From positions 1-15,858 of the forward strand of contig JABXIW010000364.1 in the NCBI GenBank assembly GCA_013372875.1: DNA of 15,858 nucleotides, in the 5' to 3' direction. The translations under genes were made by a program, and so were the position numbers. The notes beneath the pieces were generated by a model, which saw only the letters and a list, made by a program, of their open reading frames with translations, searched no databases and had not been told where the DNA came from. Every line of letters begins with the position of its first letter. Within the stretch, counting starts at the first letter, position 1. The stretch comes from Gammaproteobacteria bacterium. GTDB lineage: Bacteria; Pseudomonadota; Gammaproteobacteria; Enterobacterales; Kangiellaceae. Below, one piece after another: positions 7,056 to 14,985 of this stretch.

Positions 7056-7082
7056 AAAAAAGAGGAGCATTTGCTCCTCTTT
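7056..7082 (-). terminator. Intrinsic terminator of the ABC exporter gene
   Basis: An 11-bp GC-rich stem (7059-7069 with 7072-7082) with a tight loop is followed on the minus strand by a run of six T. It lies 38 bp after the ABC gene's stop and separates it from the kdpD-like operon. Confidence 0.9.
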
Positions 7083-7097
7083 CGTTTAGTCTCATTT

Positions 7098-7121
7098 AGA
7101 TGCTGCAGTTTATCAGCATCT
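7098..7121 (-). other. Second hairpin at the stop codon of the ABC exporter gene
   Basis: A perfect 8-bp stem (7098-7105 with 7114-7121) overlaps the last base of the TAA stop and precedes the terminator by 15 bp. It has no T run of its own. It may protect the 3' end or assist termination. Confidence 0.45.
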
Positions 7122-8947
7122 TACTCAGACAAAAAACCGCCGGTTTGATGTTTCCACAACTGAGCGTAAACGCCACCCAATTGCAGCAGCTCGTGATGAG
7201 AGCCTTGCTCAATGATTTTGCCGTCATCCATTACAATCAAACGATCCATCGCGGCAATCGTTGATAAACGGTGAGCAATCGCGATCACTGTTTTTCCTTC
7301 CATCAGAACTTCAAGGTTTTCTTGAATTGCCGATTCCACTTCTGAGTCAAGTGCAGACGTAGCTTCATCCATGATCAAAATTGGCGCGTTTTTCAACAAC
7401 ACGCGAGCAATCGCCACACGTTGACGCTGACCGCCAGACAACTTCACGCCGCGCTCACCCACTTCAACGTCGTAGCCGGCATTGCCTTGTTCATCTTTCA
7501 ACGTTTGGATGAAGTCATGCGCGTGCGCTTTTTCAGCGGCGTTAATCACAGCCTCCATTGAAGCGCTTGGATCACCGTAAAGAATGTTCTCTTTAATTGA
7601 GCGATGCAGCAAAGAAGTGTCCTGCGTGATCATACCGATATGTTGACGCAGCGACTCTTGTTCGACTTGCGAAATGTCCTGCCCATCAATACAAATCTTA
7701 CCCGTATTCACATCGTAAAAACGCAGCAACAGGTTAACCAACGTGGATTTACCTGCCCCAGAGCGACCGACAATACCGACTTTTTCGCCCGGTTTGATGG
7801 TCAGGTTCAAGTTCTCAAATACCGCCTTTTCGTCACTGTAGTTAAAACCTACGTTGTCGAAACAGATCTCACCTTGCGAGATTTGCAGGGGCTTGGCATT
7901 TGGCACGTCTTTCACTTCAACGTCGTTTGAGATCGTATTGATGCCGTCCACTACCGTGCCAATGTTTTCAAACAGCGCGCTAACTTCCCACATGATCCAC
8001 TTCGACATACCTTGCACACGCAACGCAATACTGATGGCAATCGCAATGGCACCAATCGTCACGGCTTCGTCTAACCAGAGGTAAACGGAGATAGCACTGA
8101 TAGACAGAAGCAATAAATAGTTGATGGCATCGACACTGAACAGCAAACAAGTCACCATGCGCATTTGGCGGTAAACCGTCACCAAAAACTGCTTCATGCT
8201 GCTTTCTGCGTATTCCAACTCTCGTTGCGAGTGCGCGAACAATTTCACGGTAGAAATGTTGGTGTAAGAATCCACAATGCGTCCGGTCATGACCGAGCGA
8301 GCGTCCGCTTGAGCTGTCGCAACCTGCTTCATTCGTGGGATAAAGTAGAACTGGATCAGAACATAAATGCCTAACCAGACTACAATCGGCAGCATCAACA
8401 AGCCATCCGCCTCGCCCATCATCCAAATCATCGACAGAAAATAAACGCTGATGTAAACCAGTACATCCACCAGCTTCATCACTGTTTCTCGTACCGCCAA
8501 CGCGCTTTGCATCACTTTGGTCGCGACTCGGCCTGCAAAGTCTCGTTGGAAAAAGCCAACCGCTTGTTTCAGCAAGTAACGATGTATCAACCAACGGATA
8601 GACATCGGGTAGTTACCCAATAACGTTTGGTGCATCACCATCGAGTGCACAAAGCCTAAACACGGCATCACAACGACAACAAGCAACACCATCATCATCA
8701 TGCGATCGCCTTGATCCGCCCAGAATGTTGCACGGTCTTGGTTGGCAAGAATATCCACCAATTCGCCCATGTAACGTAAGAGCGTCACTTCCGTCACCGC
8801 AATCAATGCACTGAATATCGCCATGACAAGTAAAGGGGCTTCAAAGCCACGAGTGTAAAAGCGACAGAAGCCAAAAAGCGTCTTCGGTGGCTTTTCGGTT
8901 TCCATCTGGGGAAAGGGTTGGGTCAGTTTTTCAAACCAATTAAACAT
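7121..8947 (-). CDS. ABCB-type ABC exporter (fused membrane and ATPase domains)
   Basis: A 608-residue half-transporter that would act as a homodimer. Residues about 35-320 form the six-helix exporter domain. The ATPase domain from about 355 has Walker A GRSGAGKST (394-402), Q-loop Gln442, signature LSGGQ (503-507), Walker B ILIMDE (523-528) and H-loop His559, so it should hydrolyse ATP. I chose the ATG at 8947 (MFNWFEK); the frame runs open to 9226 but the extra part crosses the intergenic region and overlaps the fhuA start. The ribosome site is weak. The gene is divergent from fhuA and shares its Fur-box region, so export of a siderophore, its breakdown product or another iron-related compound is possible. 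That link is inferred from position only; lipid or drug export cannot be excluded. Confidence 0.9.
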   Translation of the reverse strand: MFNWFEKLTQPFPQMETEKPPKTLFGFCRFYTRGFEAPLLVMAIFSALIAVTEVTLLRYMGELVDILANQDRATFWADQGDRMMMMVLLVVVVMPCLGFVHSMVMHQTLLGNYPMSIRWLIHRYLLKQAVGFFQRDFAGRVATKVMQSALAVRETVMKLVDVLVYISVYFLSMIWMMGEADGLLMLPIVVWLGIYVLIQFYFIPRMKQVATAQADARSVMTGRIVDSYTNISTVKLFAHSQRELEYAESSMKQFLVTVYRQMRMVTCLLFSVDAINYLLLLSISAISVYLWLDEAVTIGAIAIAISIALRVQGMSKWIMWEVSALFENIGTVVDGINTISNDVEVKDVPNAKPLQISQGEICFDNVGFNYSDEKAVFENLNLTIKPGEKVGIVGRSGAGKSTLVNLLLRFYDVNTGKICIDGQDISQVEQESLRQHIGMITQDTSLLHRSIKENILYGDPSASMEAVINAAEKAHAHDFIQTLKDEQGNAGYDVEVGERGVKLSGGQRQRVAIARVLLKNAPILIMDEATSALDSEVESAIQENLEVLMEGKTVIAIAHRLSTIAAMDRLIVMDDGKIIEQGSHHELLQLGGVYAQLWKHQTGGFLSE

Positions 8948-9036
8948 AACAACTACTTTGGTTACCGCGAATAAATTTGCGGACGTTTTACTATCTTTTG
9001 ATACGAAAGTCAGTAAAATACCGAAACAAAAGTTCA

Positions 9037-9055
9037 AATGATAATAATTACAATT
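9037..9055. promoter_or_regulatory. Fur box between the ABC exporter and fhuA
   Basis: TGATAAT-A-ATTACAA (9039-9053) matches the 7-1-7 Fur consensus TGATAAT-N-ATTATCA at 12 of 14 paired positions. It overlaps the expected -35 region of the fhuA promoter and lies 92 bp upstream of the divergent ABC gene, so Fur-iron could repress one or both. Confidence 0.8.
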
Positions 9056-9076
9056 AAGCTTCTTGTTAAATATAAT
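9047..9076 (+). promoter_or_regulatory. Candidate fhuA promoter
   Basis: A perfect TATAAT lies at 9071-9076. The -35 is poor: ATTACA at 9047-9052 (18-bp spacer) overlaps the Fur box. Predicted transcription begins near 9083, leaving about 10 bases before the ATG, so either the leader is very short or another start site is used. Confidence 0.5.
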
Positions 9077-9092
9077 TGTCGGGAATGTATTT

Positions 9093-11183
9093 ATGACGAA
9101 AAATAACTTACTGACCGTTGCGATCCGTAAAGCAATGGTTTGTGCGATTGCGCCTACAGTAGCAGTGGTTGCGCTTTCGGCGAACGCACAAGATGACGTT
9201 ACCGCAATGGAAACCATCACCGTCACAGCACAAGCGTTAAAAGTAGAAACACCAGCGGCAGAAACACCACGCAGCGTTTCTATTATCTCTGAAGACGAAC
9301 TTCGCGTTCGTGCACCGCAAAAATTGGACGAAGCATTACGCTACACATCTGGCGTAACCGCTCAGCCTTATGGCGCCGACAACGACACCGATTGGTTCAA
9401 AGTTCGCGGTTTTGATGCTGCGACTTACCTAAACGGCAACCGCCTATTCCGCGACGGTTACTACACATGGTTGGTCGAACCTTACGGTCTAGAAAGTGTG
9501 GAAGTAGTTAAAGGCCCATCAGCTATTCTGTTTGGTGAATCGGCACCAGGCGGTATCGTGAATGCAGTACAGAAAAAGCCAACGTTTACGCCTCAAGGCG
9601 AAGTAAAAGTCGAAGTGGGCAACAACCAACACCAGTCTGTGGGTTTTGACATTGCTGATGAAGCAAACGACGATGGCACAATCCGCTACCGTTTGGTTGG
9701 CCTGATGACAAGCCAAGATGGCGAACTGGACGGCACCAACAACGAGCGTTTTTATCTAGCGCCAAGCGTCGAGTTCGACATTTCTGACCGTACAATGCTG
9801 ACCGTTTTGGCTACTTACCTTCGTGATGACGGTGTACCAACCAACCCATTCTTCCCAGCAGCGGGCACTTTGATTGGTTCTAACTTTGGCAAAATCGATC
9901 CTTCGACTAACCTTGGTCAGCCAAACTACGATAAATACGAACGCACGCAGTTTTCTCTAGGTTACTTGCTAGAGCACGACATCAATGACACGTGGTCATT
10001 CTCGCAAAACCTCAACTACGGTTCGAATGAGTTGTACTTGCGCAGCTCTTACGCGTTCTCAAACAACGATCCAGCGAAAGAAGAATTAACGCAAGGCATC
10101 GTATTTCGTGACGGCAAAAACCAGAGCATCACGTTCGATAACAATGCTGTCGGCAACTGGATGACAGATAACGCAGAACACACTGTGCTCGTCGGTATGG
10201 ATCTGCAATTCCACAAAACCGATGGCGACGAACAGGACAACTACGCGTTTGGCACCATCAACCCGTGGAACCCAGTTTACGGCAACTTCAATCCACTTGA
10301 TCCTTCAAAGAACGTGAAACGTGAGATTGAGAAATCTCAAGCAAGTGTCTACTCGCAATACCAATTGAAACTGCATGAACAATGGATTGGTAACGTGGGT
10401 GCTCGTTACGACTGGGTGAAAACAGAAAACTCTGGCAAAGGCGCAGGCGTTGATCAAAACGAATCTCGTGATGATGGTCAGTTGTCTCTCAGCGCGGGTG
10501 TGATGTTCCTTGCAAACAATGGTTTGTCACCTTACGCAAACTACTCTCAGTCGTTTGAAGTGATCAGCACCATTGATGCGGCAACCAATGAACTTTACAA
10601 ACCGCTAGAAGGCGAGCAAGTAGAAGTGGGTGTGAAGTATGAGCCAAGCTTTATGGATGGCTTTATCAACCTAGCATGGTTCGACATTACGCAAAAGAAC
10701 GCGTTGGTGACCAACCCATCAACATGGATCGCGACACAGACCGGTGAAGTGACTTCTCAAGGTATTGAGCTTGAAAGCACGGCGCAGCTAACCGACGATC
10801 TAAAACTGATGGCAAGCTACACCTACACCAAAGCGAAAACAGACGAAAGCTTTGGCAAAGGCAAAAAACAAGCTGCGCTTATTCCTGAACACCAAGCTTC
10901 GGCATGGGTAGACTACAGCGCGTACAGCCTAATTCCAGGCCTAAACATCGGTACTGGTGTTCGTTATGTGGGCGAATCTAAAGATAACCCTAAGAGCTCG
11001 AACCTAAACGTTCCTTCAGTGACTCTTTGGGATGCGTCGGTCACTTACGACATCACTTCACAGTGGCAAGCACAGCTAAACGTGAACAACATTCTGGATA
11101 AAGAATTTGTATCAGGTTGCGATTACTGGTGTTACTACGGCCAGTCTCGCTCTGTCATGCTAAACGCAAACTACCGCTGGTAA
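9093..11183 (+). CDS. fhuA: TonB-dependent ferric hydroxamate (ferrichrome-type) receptor
   Basis: A 696-residue outer-membrane receptor that takes up ferric siderophores using TonB energy. The signal peptide ends near Ala32 (SANA), and a TonB box ETITVTA follows at 40-46. The plug (about 50-180) has the features of the FhuA/FoxA group: EALRYTSGV, VRGF, YLNG, VEVVKGPSAILFGESAPGG. The rest is a 22-strand barrel ending in an aromatic residue (Trp696). A Cys676-Cys680 pair near the C-terminus is like that in the last part of ferrichrome-type receptors. I chose the ATG at 9093 because it starts a proper signal peptide and has GGGA upstream; the frame also opens at a TTG at 9063. It is the first gene of fhuACDB. 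A Fur box and TATAAT element precede it. The exact siderophore (ferrichrome, ferrioxamine or another hydroxamate) cannot be fixed from sequence. Confidence 0.92.
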   Translation: MTKNNLLTVAIRKAMVCAIAPTVAVVALSANAQDDVTAMETITVTAQALKVETPAAETPRSVSIISEDELRVRAPQKLDEALRYTSGVTAQPYGADNDTDWFKVRGFDAATYLNGNRLFRDGYYTWLVEPYGLESVEVVKGPSAILFGESAPGGIVNAVQKKPTFTPQGEVKVEVGNNQHQSVGFDIADEANDDGTIRYRLVGLMTSQDGELDGTNNERFYLAPSVEFDISDRTMLTVLATYLRDDGVPTNPFFPAAGTLIGSNFGKIDPSTNLGQPNYDKYERTQFSLGYLLEHDINDTWSFSQNLNYGSNELYLRSSYAFSNNDPAKEELTQGIVFRDGKNQSITFDNNAVGNWMTDNAEHTVLVGMDLQFHKTDGDEQDNYAFGTINPWNPVYGNFNPLDPSKNVKREIEKSQASVYSQYQLKLHEQWIGNVGARYDWVKTENSGKGAGVDQNESRDDGQLSLSAGVMFLANNGLSPYANYSQSFEVISTIDAATNELYKPLEGEQVEVGVKYEPSFMDGFINLAWFDITQKNALVTNPSTWIATQTGEVTSQGIELESTAQLTDDLKLMASYTYTKAKTDESFGKGKKQAALIPEHQASAWVDYSAYSLIPGLNIGTGVRYVGESKDNPKSSNLNVPSVTLWDASVTYDITSQWQAQLNVNNILDKEFVSGCDYWCYYGQSRSVMLNANYRW

Positions 11184-11194
11184 TTGAACTTTCG

Positions 11195-11219
11195 ACTCCC
11201 CTCTCTTGAGGGGAGTTTT
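11195..11219 (+). terminator. Intercistronic terminator or attenuator between fhuA and fhuC
   Basis: A perfect 9-bp stem (11195-11203 with 11208-11216) closes a TCTT loop, with only TTTT after it. It lies 11 bp after the fhuA stop and 16 bp before the fhuC ATG. The short T run suggests partial readthrough, giving much receptor and less permease. Confidence 0.75.
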
Positions 11220-11235
11220 CTCCTGAGAGCCATCC

Positions 11236-12021
11236 ATGTTTCAACTGTCTAATATTGAGATCGTTCGAGGTGGACGTCAGATCCTCGGCATCGACCAACT
11301 TAACATCCCAACGAATGAACTGACTGTCGTTTTGGGCCATAACGGTTCAGGCAAATCGACACTGGTGAACCTGCTTTCTGGTCAAATGTCACCAGATAAA
11401 GGCACGGTAGCATTAAACGACACTTCCCTTTCATCACTCAAAACCAAAGAGCTGGCAAAGCAGATAGCCTATTTGCCACAAAAGCTGCCCTCCTCGGCTG
11501 GTTTAACGGTAGAAGAGCTAGTGCGCTTAGGCCGCTTTCCGTGGCGTGGCGCACTTGGTCGTTGGAAACCTGAAGACAAACAGATTATCGCTGAAGCCAT
11601 GGCTCGCACTGGCGTTGCTCCGTTTGCTCAAGCATTAGCGGACGATTTATCGGGCGGTGAGCGCCAACGCGCTTGGGTGTCGATGCTGTTGGCTCAACAA
11701 TCACCGATTTTGATCCTAGATGAACCGACCTCCGCGCTCGATGTTCACCATCAATTTCAACTGATGGCGCTACTGGCAGAGCTGAATCGAACCGAGAACG
11801 TAGGCATTATCGTGATCCTGCATGATTTGAACTTAGCATTGCGCTATGCAACCCACATAGTTGCGCTCAAAAAAGGTCAAATTGCCTTTGAAGGCAACGC
11901 CGAAATGCTGCTTGATGAAGCGCGTTTGTCTGCACTTTACGAATCACCAATTAAGCTCATTGACCATCCAACGCCCGCGGAAACACTTGCTAGCCAGAAG
12001 GTGGCGGTGGTATGTGCATGA
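11236..12021 (+). CDS. fhuC: ATPase of ferric hydroxamate ABC importer
   Basis: A 261-residue cytoplasmic ATPase that powers FhuB. All motifs are present: Walker A GHNGSGKST (34-42), Q-loop Gln82, signature LSGGERQR (138-145), Walker B ILILDEP (158-164) and H-loop His196. The length is that of FhuC/FepC-type subunits (about 255-265). The start is preceded by a modest GAGAG ribosome site. Its end overlaps fhuD, and the four genes have the order fhuA-C-D-B seen in E. coli. Assignment to the hydroxamate system rather than haem or catecholate uptake rests on the neighbours, above all the double-length FhuB. Confidence 0.92.
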   Translation: MFQLSNIEIVRGGRQILGIDQLNIPTNELTVVLGHNGSGKSTLVNLLSGQMSPDKGTVALNDTSLSSLKTKELAKQIAYLPQKLPSSAGLTVEELVRLGRFPWRGALGRWKPEDKQIIAEAMARTGVAPFAQALADDLSGGERQRAWVSMLLAQQSPILILDEPTSALDVHHQFQLMALLAELNRTENVGIIVILHDLNLALRYATHIVALKKGQIAFEGNAEMLLDEARLSALYESPIKLIDHPTPAETLASQKVAVVCA

Positions 12022-12941
12022 TGGTTCGATTTCTCAAACAACTAAGCTGCACGACTCTACTTTTCACAGTGATGATTGCACGAGCGAACGCAGACATTAC
12101 CGTTCATGATGCGTACGGAGCGGTGACTTTTGAGCAAGTGCCGCAACGCGTCGTGGTTCTCAACTGGGACATTTTGGAGCAAGTGCTCGCGTTGGACATC
12201 GAGCCTATTGCGGCGCCTAACTTGCCGGGTTACCGCCAGTGGGTAGTGAATCCTTACGCACCAGAATCCATTGAGGATATCGGCACTCGCGCCGAACCTA
12301 ATTTGGAAAAGATCGCGAGCTTAAAACCCGATGTGATCCTAGTGGCTTCTCCCCAGCAAGATTTGATTCCCCTGCTCAGACAAATCGCGCCAGTGGTGTA
12401 TTTGCCGAATTTTTCGCAAAACGAAGCCGCGGCTCAAACCGCAATCAAGCATTTTCGTACGCTAGCTGTGCTGTTTGATAAACAAGAGTTAGCGGAACAA
12501 AAACTGGCAAAACTCAATAACTCATTCAAACAACTGCGTGACAAAATTCGTCAGCATTATTCTGCCCCATTAGACGTGTTGGTGATGCGCTTCTCGACAC
12601 CCAATTCTGTTCTGCTATCAACGGAAAATTCGACCACTGACTATGTGGTTGAGCAGCTTGGGTTAACCAACCCTATCCAAGTCTCTGCGCGCGCTTGGGG
12701 CATCAAACAAGATCGCATCAACCGCTTACAAAACCTTGAACAAAGCTACGTACTTTACGTGCAGCCTTTCCCACAAGAGAGCAAGTTGAACAGCTCACCA
12801 CTTTGGCAAGCGATGCCATTCGTGAAAAAACAGCGCGTAAATTCGGTAAGAGCGGTGTGGGCCTACGGCGGCGCGATGTCTTTGCAATACATGGCAGAAG
12901 CCATTACCGACAGCTTAATTGAACTGGCACCAAAACAATGA
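12018..12941 (+). CDS. fhuD: Periplasmic ferric hydroxamate-binding protein
   Basis: A 307-residue periplasmic binding protein with a signal peptide ending near Ala25 (ARANA). The fold is the two-lobed helical-backbone type. Residues that align with the E. coli FhuD ligand site are partly kept: Arg91 in GTRAEPNLE, Trp227 in ARAWG, and Trp281 and Tyr283 in AVWAYGG. The segment SPLWQAMPFV is almost the same as in E. coli. The equivalents of E. coli Trp102 and Tyr106 are not seen (here SPQQDL). ATG at 12018 overlaps the fhuC stop as ATGA; ATG at 12012 or 12021 would serve equally well. No lipobox Cys is present near the signal peptide end, so it is probably soluble. Confidence 0.9.
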   Translation: MMVRFLKQLSCTTLLFTVMIARANADITVHDAYGAVTFEQVPQRVVVLNWDILEQVLALDIEPIAAPNLPGYRQWVVNPYAPESIEDIGTRAEPNLEKIASLKPDVILVASPQQDLIPLLRQIAPVVYLPNFSQNEAAAQTAIKHFRTLAVLFDKQELAEQKLAKLNNSFKQLRDKIRQHYSAPLDVLVMRFSTPNSVLLSTENSTTDYVVEQLGLTNPIQVSARAWGIKQDRINRLQNLEQSYVLYVQPFPQESKLNSSPLWQAMPFVKKQRVNSVRAVWAYGGAMSLQYMAEAITDSLIELAPKQ

Positions 12942-14905
12942 GAACGAAACCGTACATTGGCTATGCCGCGCTGATTGCGTTGCTTAGCCTATTGAGCTTA
13001 CAAATTGATACGAGCTTGTCGTTGAGTGAACAATGGCAGTTGTTCACTCAACCAGAAAGCGCCAGCGAATTTCGTGATGTTTTCTTTATGCAGTCTCAGT
13101 TACCTCGATTGAGCATCACATTATTGGTTGGTGCAATGCTCGGGCTGACTGGCAGTTTGATGCAGCAGTTAACGCAAAACAACCTCACCTCACCGCTGAC
13201 CTTGGGCACCTCTTCCGGTGCTTGGCTTGCGCTGGTCATCGTTAACATTTGGTTTGTTGACTGGGTGGCCGACTATTCCGCTTTCGCTGCAATGGCAGGT
13301 GCTTTGGTCGCGTTTGGTTTGATCATTTCGATCGCTGGTGTGCGCAATATGACGGGGTTACCCTTAGTGGTCTCCGGTATGGTCATCAACATTTTGCTTG
13401 GCTCCATCGCGACAGCTCTAATTATTCTCAATGCACAGTTTGCTCAAAACATCTTTATGTGGGGAGCGGGCGACCTTTCACAATACAGTTGGGATTGGTT
13501 TGAATGGTTGCTGCCACGTTCTACTGTCGCAATCGTCATTTTGATTGTCGCACCACGCATTCTGACCCTAATGAAACTGGGACAAGAAGGCGCAGCAGCC
13601 CGAGGCTTAGCGGTATTACCCGCGTTTGGGGCGTTAATGGTAATGGGTATTTGGCTAGTATCAGCCTCAATCACTGCGGTTGGTATCATCAGTTTTATCG
13701 GCTTGTTAACACCAAACATCGCCCGCGCAATGGGAGCGAGAACGCCACGCGATGAACTCATCAGTAGCATGTTGCTTGGCGCTGCGTTGCTGCTTATCAC
13801 CGATTCTGCGGCGATTTATCTCAGTTTGTTGTTAGAAGAAACCATCCCAAGCGGTGTGGCGGCGGCGGCCATTGGTGCACCTGCTTTGATCTGGTTTACT
13901 CGCAAGAAACTGACAGCTACGGATCAGCTGAACTTGTCGATGAGCCAAGGAAAAACGGCTCTATCGAACGCAGCAGTTTGGGGCATTGCAGTAATGGGGA
14001 TCATCGGCATTCTGGCGTACTCATTTGTTACGCACGGCATTAGTGGTATTGAGTTTGCGATTCCTGGCGAGTTCCAATGGCAACTGCGGTGGCCACGCAT
14101 GATCAGCGCGATTTCAGTAGGTGTTGCCCTTTCCATTGCAGGGATCATTTTGCAGCGCATCGTTTACAACCCACTCGCGAGCCCAGACATTCTCGGTGTG
14201 TCATCCGGCGCAACCTTTGCCATCATCATCACTGGTGTGATGGTTGGCTCTGTACTCGCCGCATTTAACTGGGGCGTCGCTTTTCTGGGCAGTCTGACCG
14301 TATTGATTCTGCTGCTCATTATCGGGAAACGCAGCCACTTTAACCCTTCTAATTTTGTACTCTCAGGTATTGCCCTTAGCGCCCTATTACAAGCTCTCGT
14401 GCAGTTTGCGTTGGCGCAAGGCTCGGGGGAAAGTTACAAAATTTTGCTCTGGCTCACGGGCTCAACGTATCGCGTCACCAGCACAAGTGCATTGGTGTTA
14501 CTTATCTCCGTGTTGGTGCTTTTAGCGATTGTATTTGCGTTGTCACGTTGGCTAACACTGATTTCTATTGGTCGAGCGTTTTCTAACGCGCGCGGGCTGA
14601 ATCCATCATCTGCGAACACGATTTTGCTTGTTATCGTTGCTCTGCTGTGTGCCTTTTCAACGGCGACGGTCGGCCCCGTTTCCTTTGTTGGTTTGGTCGC
14701 ACCACACATGGCGATGATGCTAGGAGCAAGAAAGGTCAAAGAACAATTATTCGTTGGCAGTTTGATTGGTGCAACGCTTATGGTTTGGGCGGATTGGTTA
14801 GGGCAAATCGCCATTTACCCAAGCCAAATTGCAGCTGGTACGTTAGTCGCGATTATCGGTAGTACCTACTTCTTGTTCCTGATGCTCAAAAGCAAGTTCC
14901 GATAG
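12938..14905 (+). CDS. fhuB: Double-length permease of ferric hydroxamate importer
   Basis: A 655-residue inner-membrane permease made of two fused FecCD-type units, the hallmark of FhuB (E. coli about 660). The duplication is plain: a motif ending NxLTSPLTLGTSSGA at about 82-94 recurs as NPLASPDILGVSSGA at 411-425, and the ATPase-coupling segment GLLTPNIARAMGAR (255-268) recurs as GLVAPHMAMMLGAR (585-598). About 20 membrane helices are expected. One chain therefore forms the whole channel, with two FhuC ATPases below and FhuD above. The start overlaps the fhuD stop as ATGA, indicating coupled translation. A strong terminator follows the stop. Confidence 0.94.
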   Translation: MRTKPYIGYAALIALLSLLSLQIDTSLSLSEQWQLFTQPESASEFRDVFFMQSQLPRLSITLLVGAMLGLTGSLMQQLTQNNLTSPLTLGTSSGAWLALVIVNIWFVDWVADYSAFAAMAGALVAFGLIISIAGVRNMTGLPLVVSGMVINILLGSIATALIILNAQFAQNIFMWGAGDLSQYSWDWFEWLLPRSTVAIVILIVAPRILTLMKLGQEGAAARGLAVLPAFGALMVMGIWLVSASITAVGIISFIGLLTPNIARAMGARTPRDELISSMLLGAALLLITDSAAIYLSLLLEETIPSGVAAAAIGAPALIWFTRKKLTATDQLNLSMSQGKTALSNAAVWGIAVMGIIGILAYSFVTHGISGIEFAIPGEFQWQLRWPRMISAISVGVALSIAGIILQRIVYNPLASPDILGVSSGATFAIIITGVMVGSVLAAFNWGVAFLGSLTVLILLLIIGKRSHFNPSNFVLSGIALSALLQALVQFALAQGSGESYKILLWLTGSTYRVTSTSALVLLISVLVLLAIVFALSRWLTLISIGRAFSNARGLNPSSANTILLVIVALLCAFSTATVGPVSFVGLVAPHMAMMLGARKVKEQLFVGSLIGATLMVWADWLGQIAIYPSQIAAGTLVAIIGSTYFLFLMLKSKFR

Positions 14906-14925
14906 CTTGGCGTAAAGATAAGCGA

Positions 14926-14977
14926 AAAAAGAAACCCGCTCTTTGGGAGTTTACTCCGAAGCAGCGGGTTTCTTTTT
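14926..14977. terminator. Bidirectional intrinsic terminator between fhuB and the MscS-like gene
   Basis: A perfect 15-bp stem (14926-14940 with 14963-14977) includes an A run on the left and a T run on the right. Its 22-base top can fold further (GGAG/CTCC around TTTA). It ends the fhu operon on the plus strand and the convergent channel gene on the minus strand, whose stop is 8 bp away. Confidence 0.92.
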
Positions 14978-14985
14978 AATGCGAG

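Noticed and set aside
7980..8594. Minus-strand 204-codon ORF inside the ABC exporter
   Set aside because: It is an out-of-frame shadow with Cys/Arg/His-rich composition and no domain.
9063..9092. TTG start of fhuA ten codons upstream
   Set aside because: It would fall inside the -10 region and would spoil the signal peptide; ATG at 9093 is better.
8948..9226. Extended start of the ABC exporter
   Set aside because: The extra 93 codons run through the Fur box and the start of the divergent fhuA gene; ABCB proteins normally begin near the MFNWFEK position.
9093..11183. Receptor as an aerobactin (IutA) or haem receptor
   Set aside because: The plug motifs, the Cys pair near the C-terminus and the linked double-length FhuB fit the ferrichrome/hydroxamate group better, although the exact ligand remains open.
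13444..14814. Antisense ORFs under fhuB (13444-13800 and 14434-14814)
   Set aside because: They mirror the strongly biased codons of a membrane protein gene and have no start signals or motifs.
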